Shown here in pieces: positions 10,307 to 20,870 of a DNA stretch of 25,442 bases. The notes beneath the pieces were generated by a model. That model had not been told where the DNA came from, did not search any database, and saw only the letters and a program-made list of their open reading frames with translations. Position 1 is the first letter of the stretch, and every line of letters starts with the position of its first letter. The translations under genes were made by a program, and so were the position numbers. The DNA is from Physocladia obscura. Its lineage: Eukaryota; Chytridiomycota; Chytridiomycetes; Chytridiales; Chytriomycetaceae. Location of the stretch: the NCBI GenBank assembly GCA_027596945.1, contig JADGJH010000091.1, positions 2,189 through 27,630 on the forward strand, written 5' to 3'.

Positions 10307-11231
10307 GATTATATCGAAATTTCAATCAGCAATTTAGAATTGTCATACAAAACAAAAAAATTAAAAAATCTGGGACTTGAATCGAGAAAGATAAAGAAAA
10401 TTTGGCTGAGGCATAAATTTTATAATTGTAGCTGTTCAAACTTTTAGCACTTGTTCCTGATGCTTTCAATTACAGCCTGCACAACTGCATTTCCTCTGTT
10501 TGAGCCTTTTCACAATCATCAAACCGATAGCTTTCAGCAAATCCTATGATATTTCCATATTCCCGTAAAAAATAAAAGCAGAGTCCAAGTTCTTTCTTCA
10601 CTTTCCCGACATTTGAGTTTTTCGCATCATCTTCTCCAGTCTTCACGTTTCTTTGTTTTCATCAAAGTTCGCACAAACGCACTATGCATTGAGAATCCGC
10701 TCTTGTAACTGCCTATAAGCGCCTGGGCAACGCAGTCAATATCCGCCATTTGCAACTATGGAATGTTGCAAAAAATAGCTAGCCTGTAACTTTTGATACG
10801 AATTGCAAATAAGGCTCGATGATAGTATGTGATCGAAGATCGAGCAAAGAAAGTACGAATCACGCCGAATTGAAGCTGGTAGGAATCCAACAATTTTTAA
10901 ACGCTTATTTTTTATTGCGGATTGACGAAATTTTATTGATAATCATGGTAAATGTGGTACTGGTATTTCGCAGGTGAATTCTCTAAATTAGAACCATTTG
11001 TCGATGTAAACAACAGTCAGCGATGAAATGTGAACATCAAGCATGAATGAATCTAATACGAACTATGTCAATTAAAGCCGCAAGACAGCGTACAAAAGAG
11101 CGATTAGTGGCTGCGAATCATGCGTTATTATTAATAACGGAATGCTGTCGAAATGTGCGCGTGTCATTATTATTGTTTTTAATGTTGAGTTACTTTTCAA
11201 TCTTTTTTTTTCAAAGCAGTAAACAAACAGA
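10307..11231. other. Intergenic interval upstream of the PH gene and RCC1
   Basis: This interval separates the divergently transcribed PH-protein gene and RCC1 and should contain both promoters. Apart from the coding-like remnant at 10470-10749 on the minus strand, listed separately, I see no gene. The part next to RCC1 is AT-rich, with a T-rich tract at about 11202-11211. Confidence 0.5.
10470..10749 (-). pseudogene. Possible small gene or gene remnant, unrecognised
   Basis: On the minus strand an ATG at 10749 opens 40 codons (MADIDCVAQALIGSYKSGF...) that end at a TGA near 10630. Overlapping it, a different frame stays open to a TAA at 10470-10472 (VKKELGLCFYFLREYGNIIG...). Both halves have protein-like composition and together could make ~90 residues. 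Joining them needs a one-base shift or an unseen intron, so this is either a frameshifted remnant or a real short gene with a splice site I could not place. I do not recognise the family. It sits in the spacer between two divergent genes. Confidence 0.35.
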
Positions 11232-13046
11232 ATGGCAGTGCGAAAAAGCGCGACACGGCAACGCGAAAGAGATCCTACCGATGAAACGGCAACATCGCCA
11301 AAGCGCGCTAAAGTATCCGAAGCAACTGCAGCTGTAAATTCCACCTCAACTCACGTGCAGAATCAAAAAGGTTCCAATCCGTTTGCTTTCTCTTTGTTTT
11401 CTATTGTTGTTTCGCTCCGCTCTTGCCGTTCTTGTCCATTCCTAACCTCACGCCCATAGCGCATCTGCGCACTCTCTTCTGCTCCATCGTTCCATCTTGT
11501 TCAGTTGCCCACTATCTAAAACAACAAATGCTTGTTCATAGTCGTATTTCACAAACTCACAAATCCCGACACCAATCCGGCGGGCGAAGTCTTTATTGTC
11601 GGCGCCGGCGATTGCGGCCAGCTTGGTCTTGGCGCTGACGTCAGTTCCGCAATGAAACTGAAAAAGTTAACGTATTTCGAAGACAAGAAGATTGTAAGCG
11701 TTGCTGCCGGAGGCCTGCATAATGTTGTGCTCTCTGAAGATGGAAAGTTGTTTTCTTGGGGATGCAATGATCAAATGGCACTTGGTAATTGAAGTCCGCT
11801 TCCATTTTTATTCAATCTAATATTCTTCGTACAGGTCGACCTGGTGAAGAAACAGAGCCTGCTCCTGTCTCTGGACTTGATGATATTAAAATTGTTCAAA
11901 TCGCTTGTGGAGATTCAATTTCAGCTGCATTGTCTGAGGACGGCAAGTTAGTACCCTATTTTTATTATTTTTTTCACACACGATATTTTTCAGCGTGTAT
12001 GCATGGGGTACTTTCCGAAACAAGAATGGTAAAATTGCATCTCACAACGAATAAATCCCGTTACGAAAGAATCATAAAAATATATAATTCAACAGGAATC
12101 TTTGGGTTTCGCCCAGATATCGCTGTTCAAGCGACACCCTTGCGAATCCCAGAACTCTCAAAAGTAAAGTCTATCCATGCTGGCGCCGACCATCTCGTGG
12201 CATTTACTATCGATCGCAGAATCTACACATGGGGATGTGGTGAATCTGGCCAACTTGGCCGCTTCATCATGGCGCGCAAAGAAAAAGAACGCAGTCTCAT
12301 TCCCACGCAACTGGAGTTCAAACCACACAAGCGACAAATCGCGACACCATCATTATTGTCGCGTTTTCCCAAAAAAAGCGATACCGGAATTACTTATCAG
12401 AGCCAGTTTGTTGGTGTAAGCTGTACTGGAAATGGAACGTATTTGATCCACGAGAGTGGTGTTGTTTTTGCGCTTGGGCTTAATAACTATGGACAATTGG
12501 GTGTTGGAGACACTGATGAGCATTTAGTACCAGTGCCGTTAAGCCCGGCCGTTGACTATGCAAACAAGGAGAGCGGCGGTGCGGTTGATAATGTTGAAAT
12601 CACCTCTATATCTGGCTCTTTCCATCATACCATTGCATTGGATAAAAGCGGTGTGTTTTATTTTAATTTTTAATTTTTAATTTTAATTTTTCGCTTTTTG
12701 CATTCTGATTATGTGAAAAGGCCGAGTATTTACTTTCGGACGTAACGACGACGGACAACTTGGAACAGGTGATAACGCCGAATCATTGTCATTTCCAAAC
12801 ATGCTCCCAGAACCGAAAAATGCTATTCAAGTTAGCGCAAATGGAGCTTTCACTTTGGCGGTAACTCAAGATACGAAATTCGAGGGTAATAATTTGTGGT
12901 TGTGGGGATATGGGGAGATGGGACAACTTGCGAATGGTGGCGAAGATGAATCTACTCCAACTCAAGTTGAGCTTAAAGGTAGACATGTTTACTTGGGGCA
13001 ATGCGGGGGGCAACATACGCTTTTGTTACTGAAACCAAAAGAATAA
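11232..13046 (+). CDS. RCC1: RCC1 homologue, Ran guanine nucleotide exchange factor
   Basis: Six exons (11232-11370, 11542-11784, 11835-11946, 11994-12028, 12096-12650, 12721-13046) join in phase to 469 aa. A basic N-terminus includes SPKRAKVS, a likely nuclear localisation signal. The rest is a run of RCC1 beta-propeller blades: GAGDCGQLGLG, LFSWGCNDQMALG, VYAWGTFRNKNG, IYTWGCGESGQLGR, VFALGLNNYGQLGVGD, VFTFGRNDDGQLGTGD and LWGYGEMGQLANGGED, ending GGQHTLLLLKPKE. Proteins of this class (Pim1/Prp20 in yeasts) sit on chromatin and load GTP on Ran, driving nuclear transport and spindle assembly. The first intron is 171 nt, the longest found here; exon 4 is only 35 nt. The intron at 12651-12720 holds a TAATTTTTAATTTTT repeat. 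AATAAA follows the stop directly. Confidence 0.95.
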
Positions 13047-13890
13047 ATAAAAAATTTTTCCTGTTCATTTTTAATTACCTTCAAAAAGATACTGAAACTC
13101 AAGCAAGTTTCAGGAAATCGGATCACTGTCGAAGACCACCAAGAATAAGATACTGGAACGCAAAAAAGATGAACTTTGCCACACGAACCGTTCTTTCGTT
13201 GGCCGCAACGCTCCAGCTAAAACCATTTGGAAGTTTCATGTCTCTGGTAGCAGGTGGTGAAAATTGCAATGCACGAAATCAAGTGGAGGGATCGGCACCA
13301 GCCAAGACGGCTCAGCCGCAGTAATGATTTCGTTTCCTATTATTGACTTCACCGACAAATAAAAGAACAGTGAAAGTTTGTGAACTCTTCGTTACTTCAT
13401 GAATTTTGCTTAGAGTAGAGCGCAGTATCTTAGCGACCGTAACCTTATGGCGAAAGGGTACTGACTGTACAGGGCTAATTTGTGCGAATGAAATTTCGAA
13501 ATGCTATGCTGCAACTCGTTGATTTACTGATGGCATTTATCTTCATACAGACTTTATTGCATCAACTGCAAGTCAGCTGATACCCACAGCTACCTTTGCG
13601 TTCTTTATACCACTATATTATATTATATTTATATATGTGTGCCGTTGAAAACTCAACAAAATTGTAACAGTTCCAAAGGAATACTTAAACCCTTTTCTTT
13701 AACCCCTTTATTAAACGACCAATACGCAGGAACACTACAGCAATGACAGCAGTCACAATAACAAATCTAACGGTATAGCGACAACAGCAGTGTGGAAAGC
13801 TGTTTCTGCGGGCAGAAAATCACAGCTGTGATCCACCCAGATGATCTTCATGATGACAGCTTTGTTAGCTTCAAAAATGAGCGTATAAAG
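13047..13890. other. Downstream of RCC1; ambiguous coding-like segment, then AT-rich spacer
   Basis: At about 13089-13250 one plus-strand frame is open with balanced codons (SLSKTTKNKILERKKDEL, then NAPAKTIWKFHVSG) until a TGA at about 13258. It reopens to a TAA near 13360. A second frame holds a 51-codon ATG-started frame ending at 13324. I recognise neither, and no phase-consistent gene emerges. From 13400 to 13890 I see only AT-rich DNA, including a short TATATT-type tract at about 13613-13637. Confidence 0.35.
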
Positions 13891-14283
13891 CTAAGCAGTG
13901 TAATTGACTAACTTTTGTGCAGTTTCAACGTGAAAGGAATGATGTTGCATAGAAATAAGATATAATCCCGTGTAATCTTTTTTTCTCTTCATTGAACACA
14001 CAACACAGGGATCATCAAACAATTCTAACATCCAGGGATACAAGTCCCGGAATTTAAGTTCTAAACACAAGTTTTGTGAATTTTTACGGAAATGGGTTTG
14101 CTTTGAAGATATGTATACAAGAACTGTTGGAATATGGATTGCTAAAATTTTGCTTGAAGTGACTTTTCTCATATTTGTATTATTGGAAATACAGAAAGTT
14201 TGTTGAGAATAGTGCATTTGTGTCTCAAAACAATAAGCAAATAGGCTACTCACTGGATTAACATTCCTGAAAACTGGTTTCAT
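13891..14283 (-). CDS. Hypothetical 130-aa open frame, doubtful
   Basis: A single uninterrupted minus-strand frame of 130 codons starts at an ATG (14283). The product is unremarkable in composition, with several Cys (e.g. DDPCVVCSMKRKKD) and no signal peptide or membrane segment. I do not recognise it. It has no visible introns, unlike most genes nearby, and could be chance. It stands alone in a 1.9-kb gap. Confidence 0.25.
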   Translation of the reverse strand: MKPVFRNVNPVSSLFAYCFETQMHYSQQTFCISNNTNMRKVTSSKILAIHIPTVLVYISSKQTHFRKNSQNLCLELKFRDLYPWMLELFDDPCVVCSMKRKKDYTGLYLISMQHHSFHVETAQKLVNYTA

Positions 14284-14921
14284 ATATCAAATGCCAAGAA
14301 CAAGACTTGTAATTTTACCTATCCAATGTAAATAATGGAGAAGGATAACTTTTTGGGGCCATAACACTAAGCACTTTATTGGCTCAATGGCATAGCTTTC
14401 TTTCAAAATTGCAGTTTTGCTTAGCGATCCCAAAAGTTTTGCTAGTCGATTTTAAGTACAGATAACATCACTTAATCTGTGACTGCCAACAAGAAGGCAA
14501 AAGTTCCAGGTGTTTCTGGTCCAGTCAATCGACGACTAGGTGATGCAAATCGCATGATCCCATATTTTATTGCAAATACTGAACCCACAATAAAAAACAT
14601 ACAGCAATGATTTGGATAGTTCACTTATTGCACAAACACGCTTCCATCCATCGATTTCTATCTCAGTAACGCGAAGTTTTTGATTCTATGCAGTCTTTAT
14701 TTCTTTGTTACTTGATCCAACACCATTCACTTGGGAATTACTGATAGCAATGACAAACTATCTATTTTTTGGTAGCAATTAAGAATCAAGTTATGCAAAA
14801 TTTGATCAAAATTGGTTATTAGAAGCCCTGGTTTTAGTTTACAGATTCACTTCAATAATAAATAAATAAATAATGTAGCACTTTTTTACTGTTTTAGAAA
14901 ATAAAAGGCAATGAAAAAAAA
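14284..14921. other. Intergenic interval, no clear gene
   Basis: There are only short open segments. One at about 14481-14608 on the plus strand is open for some 40 codons (KKAKVPGVSGPVNRRLGD) but has no ATG in a useful place and no recognised family. A short AATAAATAAATAAATAA run lies near 14856-14872, just past the end of the Sel1-repeat gene. Confidence 0.35.
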
Positions 14922-17054
14922 TCAATCACCACCCCATTTTTTCTTCAATACCCAACTTACACCTGGTATATTTTTTCCGCTATTCAATGCCAGTCGCAAC
15001 CATTTTGCGGCTTCCATTTTTTGATGCATTTTGAGATATAGATAACCAAGTTCACACTGTGCATCGGGATCTCCAAGAATAGACGCGACTCTATAGAAAT
15101 ATAGTGCAGCGGGAATTGATTTTGGAATTCCCCAGCCTTGATGAAACGAAACAGCGATTTCAAAAAGAGGGAGTGGAAGGACACTGAGAACTAAATTACT
15201 TTTTTTTTTAATGAAAAAATATATAAAAACGTTTGACAAACATACCGTCATTGAGAGCACTATCATGCAAAAATACATTTGAATTAACTTTGCTTAGATT
15301 GGAAAAAGCTGATAACGCTCCAAGTGATTGGCCGATTTTAAACATGCGTGACAATGATGACACGCTATCTCCATGATTATTGCTAAACTGTAGACGATTT
15401 TTTCGAAGCTTGATTGGGTCACTTGTTATTCCTGAAGATGCCGATAAAGCAATTGATCCTCGCGAATTGCTGAGAGAAATCATGGAATGTTCTCTACCAA
15501 ATGCATTGAATTGAGTGTGGATAGCAAGAATCACAAGTAGAAACTTTTCTGCAGATTCAAGAAGCTCAAGAAAAGCTTTTTTTTTTTTTTTTTTTTTGAA
15601 AAATTGAGAAATATTTTTTGGTCAATGATAAGACATGTTAATTTATTACCCTTGGCTTGATTTTTCTCAATTCCACTGCCATGGCGCCGTGCAAGAGCAA
15701 GCAAGTAGAGAGCGAGAAGGTTCTCTTCTTGCGTGACGCATTTTTGAAGGTGGAAAACGCTTGCAGAATAGTTTCCTGTTTCATGGTAGTGGAGGGCAAG
15801 ACCAATTAAATCATCTGCAGCGATAGTCGATGGTGGTAAAGGCAACATATTCACTTTTGATGAATCTAACGCGTTATTTTCGTTTGGCCAATTTTCTGCA
15901 CCATCAGAGAAATGATTGTCAAAAGCGTGTGAGATTTTTGATGTGAGTTTTTTAATACCCTGTGAGAGAAATTTATTTAGATTAAATATGGAGATGTAAA
16001 AATTTAAATTTCGAAGGAAAAAAACGGCAATGATGTTCAAATTTTTTACCTGCTTTTTTTTGACATTATGAACACTCGACACTGATAAATCTCGAACTTT
16101 ATTACCACCACCCCATGCATCTATACCGACTTGCACATTCCGCATAATTGCGATACAATTTTCTCGGCTCATAAAAATCCGCGAAACAAGTTCTTTTGGT
16201 GTAATCTCCGGCTGAGCTATTGCATGCTGAAGAAGATTATAATTTACCGCAGTAAAATCGGCAAAAGATGTTAGAAGTGGCACAGGTGCGGTTGCCGCCG
16301 CTGCTGTTACACGAGCTGAAGTTGAGATTCGCGACTGGTGCTGCGAGTGAGAAGTGGTTGTGGATATTCGCGCAGTTCGACTGGGTTCAACGTGGAACTG
16401 AATTACTGGTTGCGGGTTGGCACAACATTGATTAGAGGAGTCTTGGGATGGTGAGAATGATGATGTATGCACTTGTAATGGTGTTAAGTCTCCTGAATTC
16501 ATTCTTAACAGAGATGGTACGTAGTGGATTGAGGCTTCGGCCATTGAGTCGATTGATACTGGAGTAAAAGATGCCATTGAGGTGTTTTGTTTTTGAACAG
16601 TAGGCATTTTTGGAATTGAACGTCGGCGGTGTACTGCGATTGAACCAAGCTCGTTATGCAATAAAGACATTTCTGCAATATTTCGGTGCGATTTCGTTTG
16701 ATTTAACGGGCTATGTGTATACTGGGATTTTGATGGAGTCTGACGCGAAGATTCTGGGTTCGGATATGTGTAAAAGGGTTTCTCTGTGTTCAAATTAATT
16801 GCTTCTTGGGCTTCATTTCCCAAGATGTCCGATTCCATGCGTTTGTTTAGATTGCCAGTTTTGTCAATATAAAGGCGAGATTCACAATTGTCCCACTCCG
16901 TTCCAGCATCAGTACTTACCAGCAACGCACGCTCAGACTCGTGCAAAAAAGGGTTATCTTGGAGTCGCGTCGAAACTTTCACTGCCGATTTTTTGACTGA
17001 CTTCACTGATGATTTCGCCACTGATGAGGCCGACTTTGACAACTCTGAAGACAT
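14922..17054 (-). CDS. Sel1-repeat protein, Nif1/Dsf2-like
   Basis: Four minus-strand exons (17054-16050, 15959-15650, 15575-15246, 15190-14922; introns 90, 74 and 55 nt, in phase) give 637 aa. The first ~330 residues are low-complexity and Ser/Thr-rich with a basic start. Sel1-like helical repeats follow: YSASVFHLQKCV and LALYLLALARRHGSGIEKNQAKA at about 390-440, then FEIAVSFHQGWGIPKSIPAA and DAQCELGYLYLKM in the last exon. The end (PGVSWVLKKKW) matches the C-terminus of fungal Sel1 proteins such as S. pombe Nif1, a mitotic inhibitor acting on the Nim1 kinase, and yeast Dsf2. Function here is inferred. The acceptor of intron 2 follows a run of 21 A on the coding strand, where a pyrimidine tract is normal. 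Intron 1 (90 nt) is stop-free and in frame. Confidence 0.83.
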
Positions 17055-17096
17055 GAAAACAAAGAGAACAAAAAAAAAAAAAAAGAAATAGTGAAT
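17055..17096. promoter_or_regulatory. 42-bp divergent promoter region, Sel1 / Brr6 genes
   Basis: The two start codons, at 17054 on the minus strand and 17097 on the plus strand, are only 42 bp apart. The spacer is dominated by an A15 run (17070-17084). A poly(dA:dT) tract here is consistent with a nucleosome-free bidirectional promoter; that is inference. Confidence 0.5.
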
Positions 17097-18473
17097 ATGA
17101 ATCGTGGATTTCAGGCCCCAATGGATTTAGACGACAAAAGCTCGTTTATTGGATGGGAATCGCCGGCAATAGCACCACTGATTGCGAATGTGGAAACTGC
17201 GTCAACGGCGACCGCCAAAAGGAACAAAGCAAAAACGTCCGACCAAGTTACTGAAGCTAAATCAACGGCCATTGGGGCTTCCGATTCGTCTGAACGACAA
17301 AAACCCACTCGTGCTAGCAAAATCGATAACGATAGAATTCGGCGGGAAAATCTGCGAAAGGATTCGACCGTTGAGCACGAACCAAAGCAAAATTCAATTT
17401 GGACATCAAATTTCCATAACAACAATCATCCAGCGACAAATAATAATAACAGCTATCAAGCAATATCAAACCATCTACTGCTACCTTACATTTTTATGGG
17501 GTATGATTTTATTATTTACATTCTTCTTTTGCTAACGGCCATTGCCTTTCTCTGTAGATACCTTCGTTTTGTATTCACCCTCTTCACAATGGGTCTCACC
17601 GTTTACCTAATTGTTCAATTTATTCGAACAGTTCAACACGATTTAGAAATGAAGGCTATCGAATATTCGTCAGGTTTTGTTGAAACGAATTTGGAAAGCT
17701 TTGAATTCGCTGACTTAGATACATCTTTCTTGATTTGTTTTTTTTCAGACATAATACAACAAGTTCATGACTGTGGTAAACTGTATGTTGCCAATAAGTG
17801 CTCTCCTCCCGAAAATCGGGTTCCGGCAATGCAAGCGATGTGTTCAGAATGGGAATCATGCATGCAACGGGATCCTCACGAAATTGGCCGGTTGAAAGTC
17901 GGCGCAGAAGCCATTGCTGAAGTTTTGAATCGATTATTTGAGCCTTTGAGCATCAAAACGATGGTATGAAGGAAAATCAAAAACTTTCTTTTTATAATTA
18001 CTTTCGTTCAGATTTTTGGGTCAATTCTCTTTTTTGGAACGTTGTACCTGTATTTCACTGCGCCAACTTTCCAGACACTCAAAACATTGCCACCACATTT
18101 CCATCATTTTCAGGACCAGCAACAGCATCAGCAGCATCAGCAACACCTACAGACAGCAAACTCGCATAATCTTGGTGGCCTGTTTTCCTCTCAACAAAAT
18201 TTGCTGCAGCAGCCAAGTGCCATGGCAAGTAGTTCGTCGATAGCCGGGATGCCTCAGTTTGGTGTAGCGGCTGGTGCTGCACAGATGCACCATCACTACT
18301 ATGGAGTCAATGTTCCGGGAATACATTCTTCACATGTGGCTGCTAATGATTTTGTTGTTGATAGAAATTTGAGGCGCACAGCTGCAAATGGTCGTGGCTC
18401 CGGCGGGATTGGAACAGGGTATACTGATGTTGGAAATAAGATGGATGAAGATGATGATGATGATGGAGAATAA
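17097..18473 (+). CDS. BRL1: Brr6/Brl1-like nuclear envelope protein
   Basis: Four exons (17097-17500, 17558-17673, 17749-17963, 18012-18473) join in phase to 398 aa. Residues 1-120 are polar. A membrane segment follows (~125-160), running into QFIRTVQHDLEMKAIEYSS. Then comes the diagnostic perinuclear domain with four cysteines, Cys182, 191, 205 and 211, around RVPAMQAMCSEWESC, and a second membrane segment (~246-262). Brr6/Brl1 proteins are inner nuclear membrane factors for nuclear pore assembly in organisms with closed mitosis and are absent from animals, so this gene argues for a fungus. The C-terminal tail is rich in Gln/His (~275-300) and ends in MDEDDDDDGE. Introns 1 (57 nt) and 2 (75 nt) are both stop-free and in frame. 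The ATG at 17097 is the first in frame; AATAAA overlaps the stop. Confidence 0.93.
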
Positions 18474-18711
18474 ATAAAAATGCCAACAAGTATTTGAATG
18501 CCAGATATGTTTCATTTTATTTAGCACATTTTCCAGCTCACTGACCATCTCACAATCTGTGCTTGACATCACCTTGTTCTAGATCAGTTCCAAATTTACA
18601 GCTGATTTCAAAAAGAATGATTTAGAAAAAAAATTATTGAGTTTCCGAAAATGTATATAGTGGACTATTGTGGTCTATTATGGGGCCTCCTAAAACTAAC
18701 TGAATTTCATA
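18474..18711. other. Spacer after the Brr6/Brl1-like gene
   Basis: No gene seen. The sequence becomes AT-rich and poor in CpG from about here to the end of the window. Confidence 0.4.
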
Positions 18712-19137
18712 AAGGAATGGCAGGAATGAAGACAATGATGAGCTGTCTGTTGGCGCCTCAAACAGTGCCAGCTGGTTTGACTCAAATAAACATTGCGTAG
18801 TATGTTTCAAGTGCCTTCAATGCCATACTCTGTCAGATTTGTGTGATTGTGACCAAGACAATACCCATAAAACTGTTTCAACAATCAAGAAAGTTATGCT
18901 ACAAGGAACACCTGTGATCACTTTCCTTTCCACAGGACAGATCAATATTAACACTTCTCCAGGTTCTGGAGATCATGTTCATTTTTGCAATGCTGAGCAA
19001 AGCTGCTATAATCAATACTGTAACTGGAAAGTAACGAAGATTGGCAAAAAAGCGGTCATAGCAAGAATTCGCAAAGATGTACTGCAAGACACCACATCAG
19101 CAACTCCATCTCCATCTCCAGCAGCACAAACAAAGTG
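18712..19137 (+). CDS. Open coding-like segment, Cys-rich start, unrecognised
   Basis: A plus-strand frame is open from a stop at about 18709 to a TGA at 19135-19137 (about 141 codons). The first in-frame ATG is at 18898, but similar composition extends upstream of it, so this may be an internal or terminal exon. It has a cysteine cluster (CVVCFKCLQCHTLSDLCDCD), a later group (FCNAEQSCYNQYC) that could bind metal, then a Lys-rich stretch and a Ser/Pro/Ala tail. CpG is scarce. It might be one end of the unknown gene whose exons lie at 19.6-20.3 kb, but I could not find phase-compatible splice sites joining them. It could also be mobile-element derived. No family is recognised. Confidence 0.35.
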
Positions 19138-19628
19138 AAAATCAATTCCAGTCTCTCCAAAGAATAAAACCCAACTAATCATCTCATCAAAATGAAAAAA
19201 AAAAAACCAAAGAGCTTCATTCTGAGGAGGATAATGACCAAAAAATGGGAACTTCTTGTTTTGTGATCATTTTCTCTCTAATCACAGTCAGGGCTAGATC
19301 ATGTATTCATAACAGTGGCACTTCATGTTCCTGCAATAAACAACATACACAGAAGAGGATTGTATACAAGTTCAAATTCCCTCATTACAATTATTCTATG
19401 CTTTTTTGAACAATGAATAGCCTGATTGGGATCCTGAGTTGTGGGAGAAGCCTACCTTTTACAGTGAGACGCATGGAAAAAACCCAGTTCTAAGCCTTCA
19501 AAATTTGGAGCATTTGCAATCTGTTTTAAAACTTTATGAAACATCAAAGAAGCTGACATTTATTCTGAAAAAAAAAGACCGCTTCATCACATGTTACTTT
19601 TTTAAATTAAAAACATAAAATAAAATAG
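19138..19628. other. AT-rich interval within CpG-poor block
   Basis: No gene is supported. Short open segments exist (e.g. around 19280-19410), but they lack start codons and clear splice partners. It may be intronic if the flanking open segments form one gene. Confidence 0.3.
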
Positions 19629-20309
19629 GCAGCAATAAAAATTCAGGAGATTCAAATAATGGCTTAGGAAATGCATCTCACAAATCAGGATCAGTTCTGG
19701 AAAATAGTGCTGCAGCAACTTTTGGAAAATTATTTGATGAGGGGTATAAAGATAACTGCTTGATTAACAGTGATGGCTGTTTGCACAAAATTATCAATGT
19801 CATCAGAATGGAAGGCAACATGGATTCAACAGTTGGTAAGCCTACTGAAATATTTTGCTTTACTCTAAAATTTTGAAGATTGCAAAAGAACTTTGGTTGA
19901 CATTGATAGTTCACCAAACTTGAGTTTGTTTGACACAGAGCAATGGACAAATGCTTCAAATTTTCAATCATTGCAACTGTTAGCAACACCATCTATACAA
20001 CCCTTACCAAATCAACACTTGTCAAATCAACCAAAGATGATTCAATTGTACAAGTTTGATAAAACAACTGGCAAACCAACAATGTTAACAGGAAGCCTGG
20101 TCCTTGAAAAAGAAGATACTCTTGTTTCTGTGCTTATAAAAGCAAGACTTCCAACAAAACTTCCAAACAAGTTTTTAATAGCCTGGGATATTGAAGATCT
20201 TGAATACACAAAATCTCAAATTCTTTTTGAGTCAAAACTCTCCGAAGTACTAAACTCAAATAGTCAAAAAATGGGTGAAAAATTTTATATCAGTATGCAA
20301 AATTTTTAA
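19629..20309 (+). CDS. Two-exon open frame of unknown function, 5' end not found
   Basis: Exons 19629-19835 and 19879-20309 join across a 43-nt GT-AG intron in phase (MDSTV|DCKRTL), giving about 212 codons to a TAA at 20307-20309. No suitable ATG begins the first exon and a plausible acceptor (TAG) precedes it, so earlier exons are expected; the frame needs one base from upstream. The product has a Ser/Asn-rich start and a more structured C-terminal part (IQLYKFDKTTGKPTMLTGS, NKFLIAWDIEDLEY). I do not recognise it. It is unbroken although the surroundings are full of decayed mobile elements, and it shares their low CpG. It could be a host gene, a captured domain, or part of a young element. 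Confidence 0.45.
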
Positions 20310-20860
20310 GTGGAATCTCTTTTTGCATTTTTATTTCTTTGGTTTTGAGAAATATATCAATTTTTAAGTTTTTTATTTTTCACACATAATAAGCATGCTC
20401 AAAACAGGCAAGTCCAGCATTATCATTAATTATCATGCAAGCCTCAAAGACTGCATAATCCTGAGCAACGTGTTGTACATTTACAAGAATTCCAATTTTT
20501 TTTTCTGACAATCTTTTTGAAATCAGCTAAATTTTTCAATTGTGAAATTTTTTTACTGAAGAACAGCTTTCCATGAGTATGTTGTTTATTAATTGATTAA
20601 ATTCAAATTTAATGCTGATAGAAGCCTAGAGTAAGTGTTTTGTTTCTTGTTGTATTTATTTAGCAAGTAAAAAATTTGAAGAATAATGTACATCACTATT
20701 ACTGTGAAGACAGGTGTTGGCCAATTCACCAGTATTATTTTCAAATTCCTTGATAGTATATCCGCAATGAATCAAAATGCATCCTGAACTCAATTCTATA
20801 TAAATTTCTTGAAAATACAAGCACACAAAGATGTGTTGCCTGGCAAGCCAGCACTTATAC
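20310..20860. other. AT-rich interval, no gene seen
   Basis: Both strands are closed by frequent stops. The interval is CpG-poor, with several T-rich runs. It may be upstream sequence of the copia remnant that follows, too decayed to recognise. Confidence 0.35.
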
Positions 20861-20870
20861 TAAGTTTGAT

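Noticed and set aside
13400..13480. Possible tRNA
   Set aside because: No acceptor stem or T-arm pairing could be drawn.
16610..17091. Plus-strand frames of 60-67 codons
   Set aside because: They lie antisense to exon 1 of the Sel1-repeat gene and resemble nothing.
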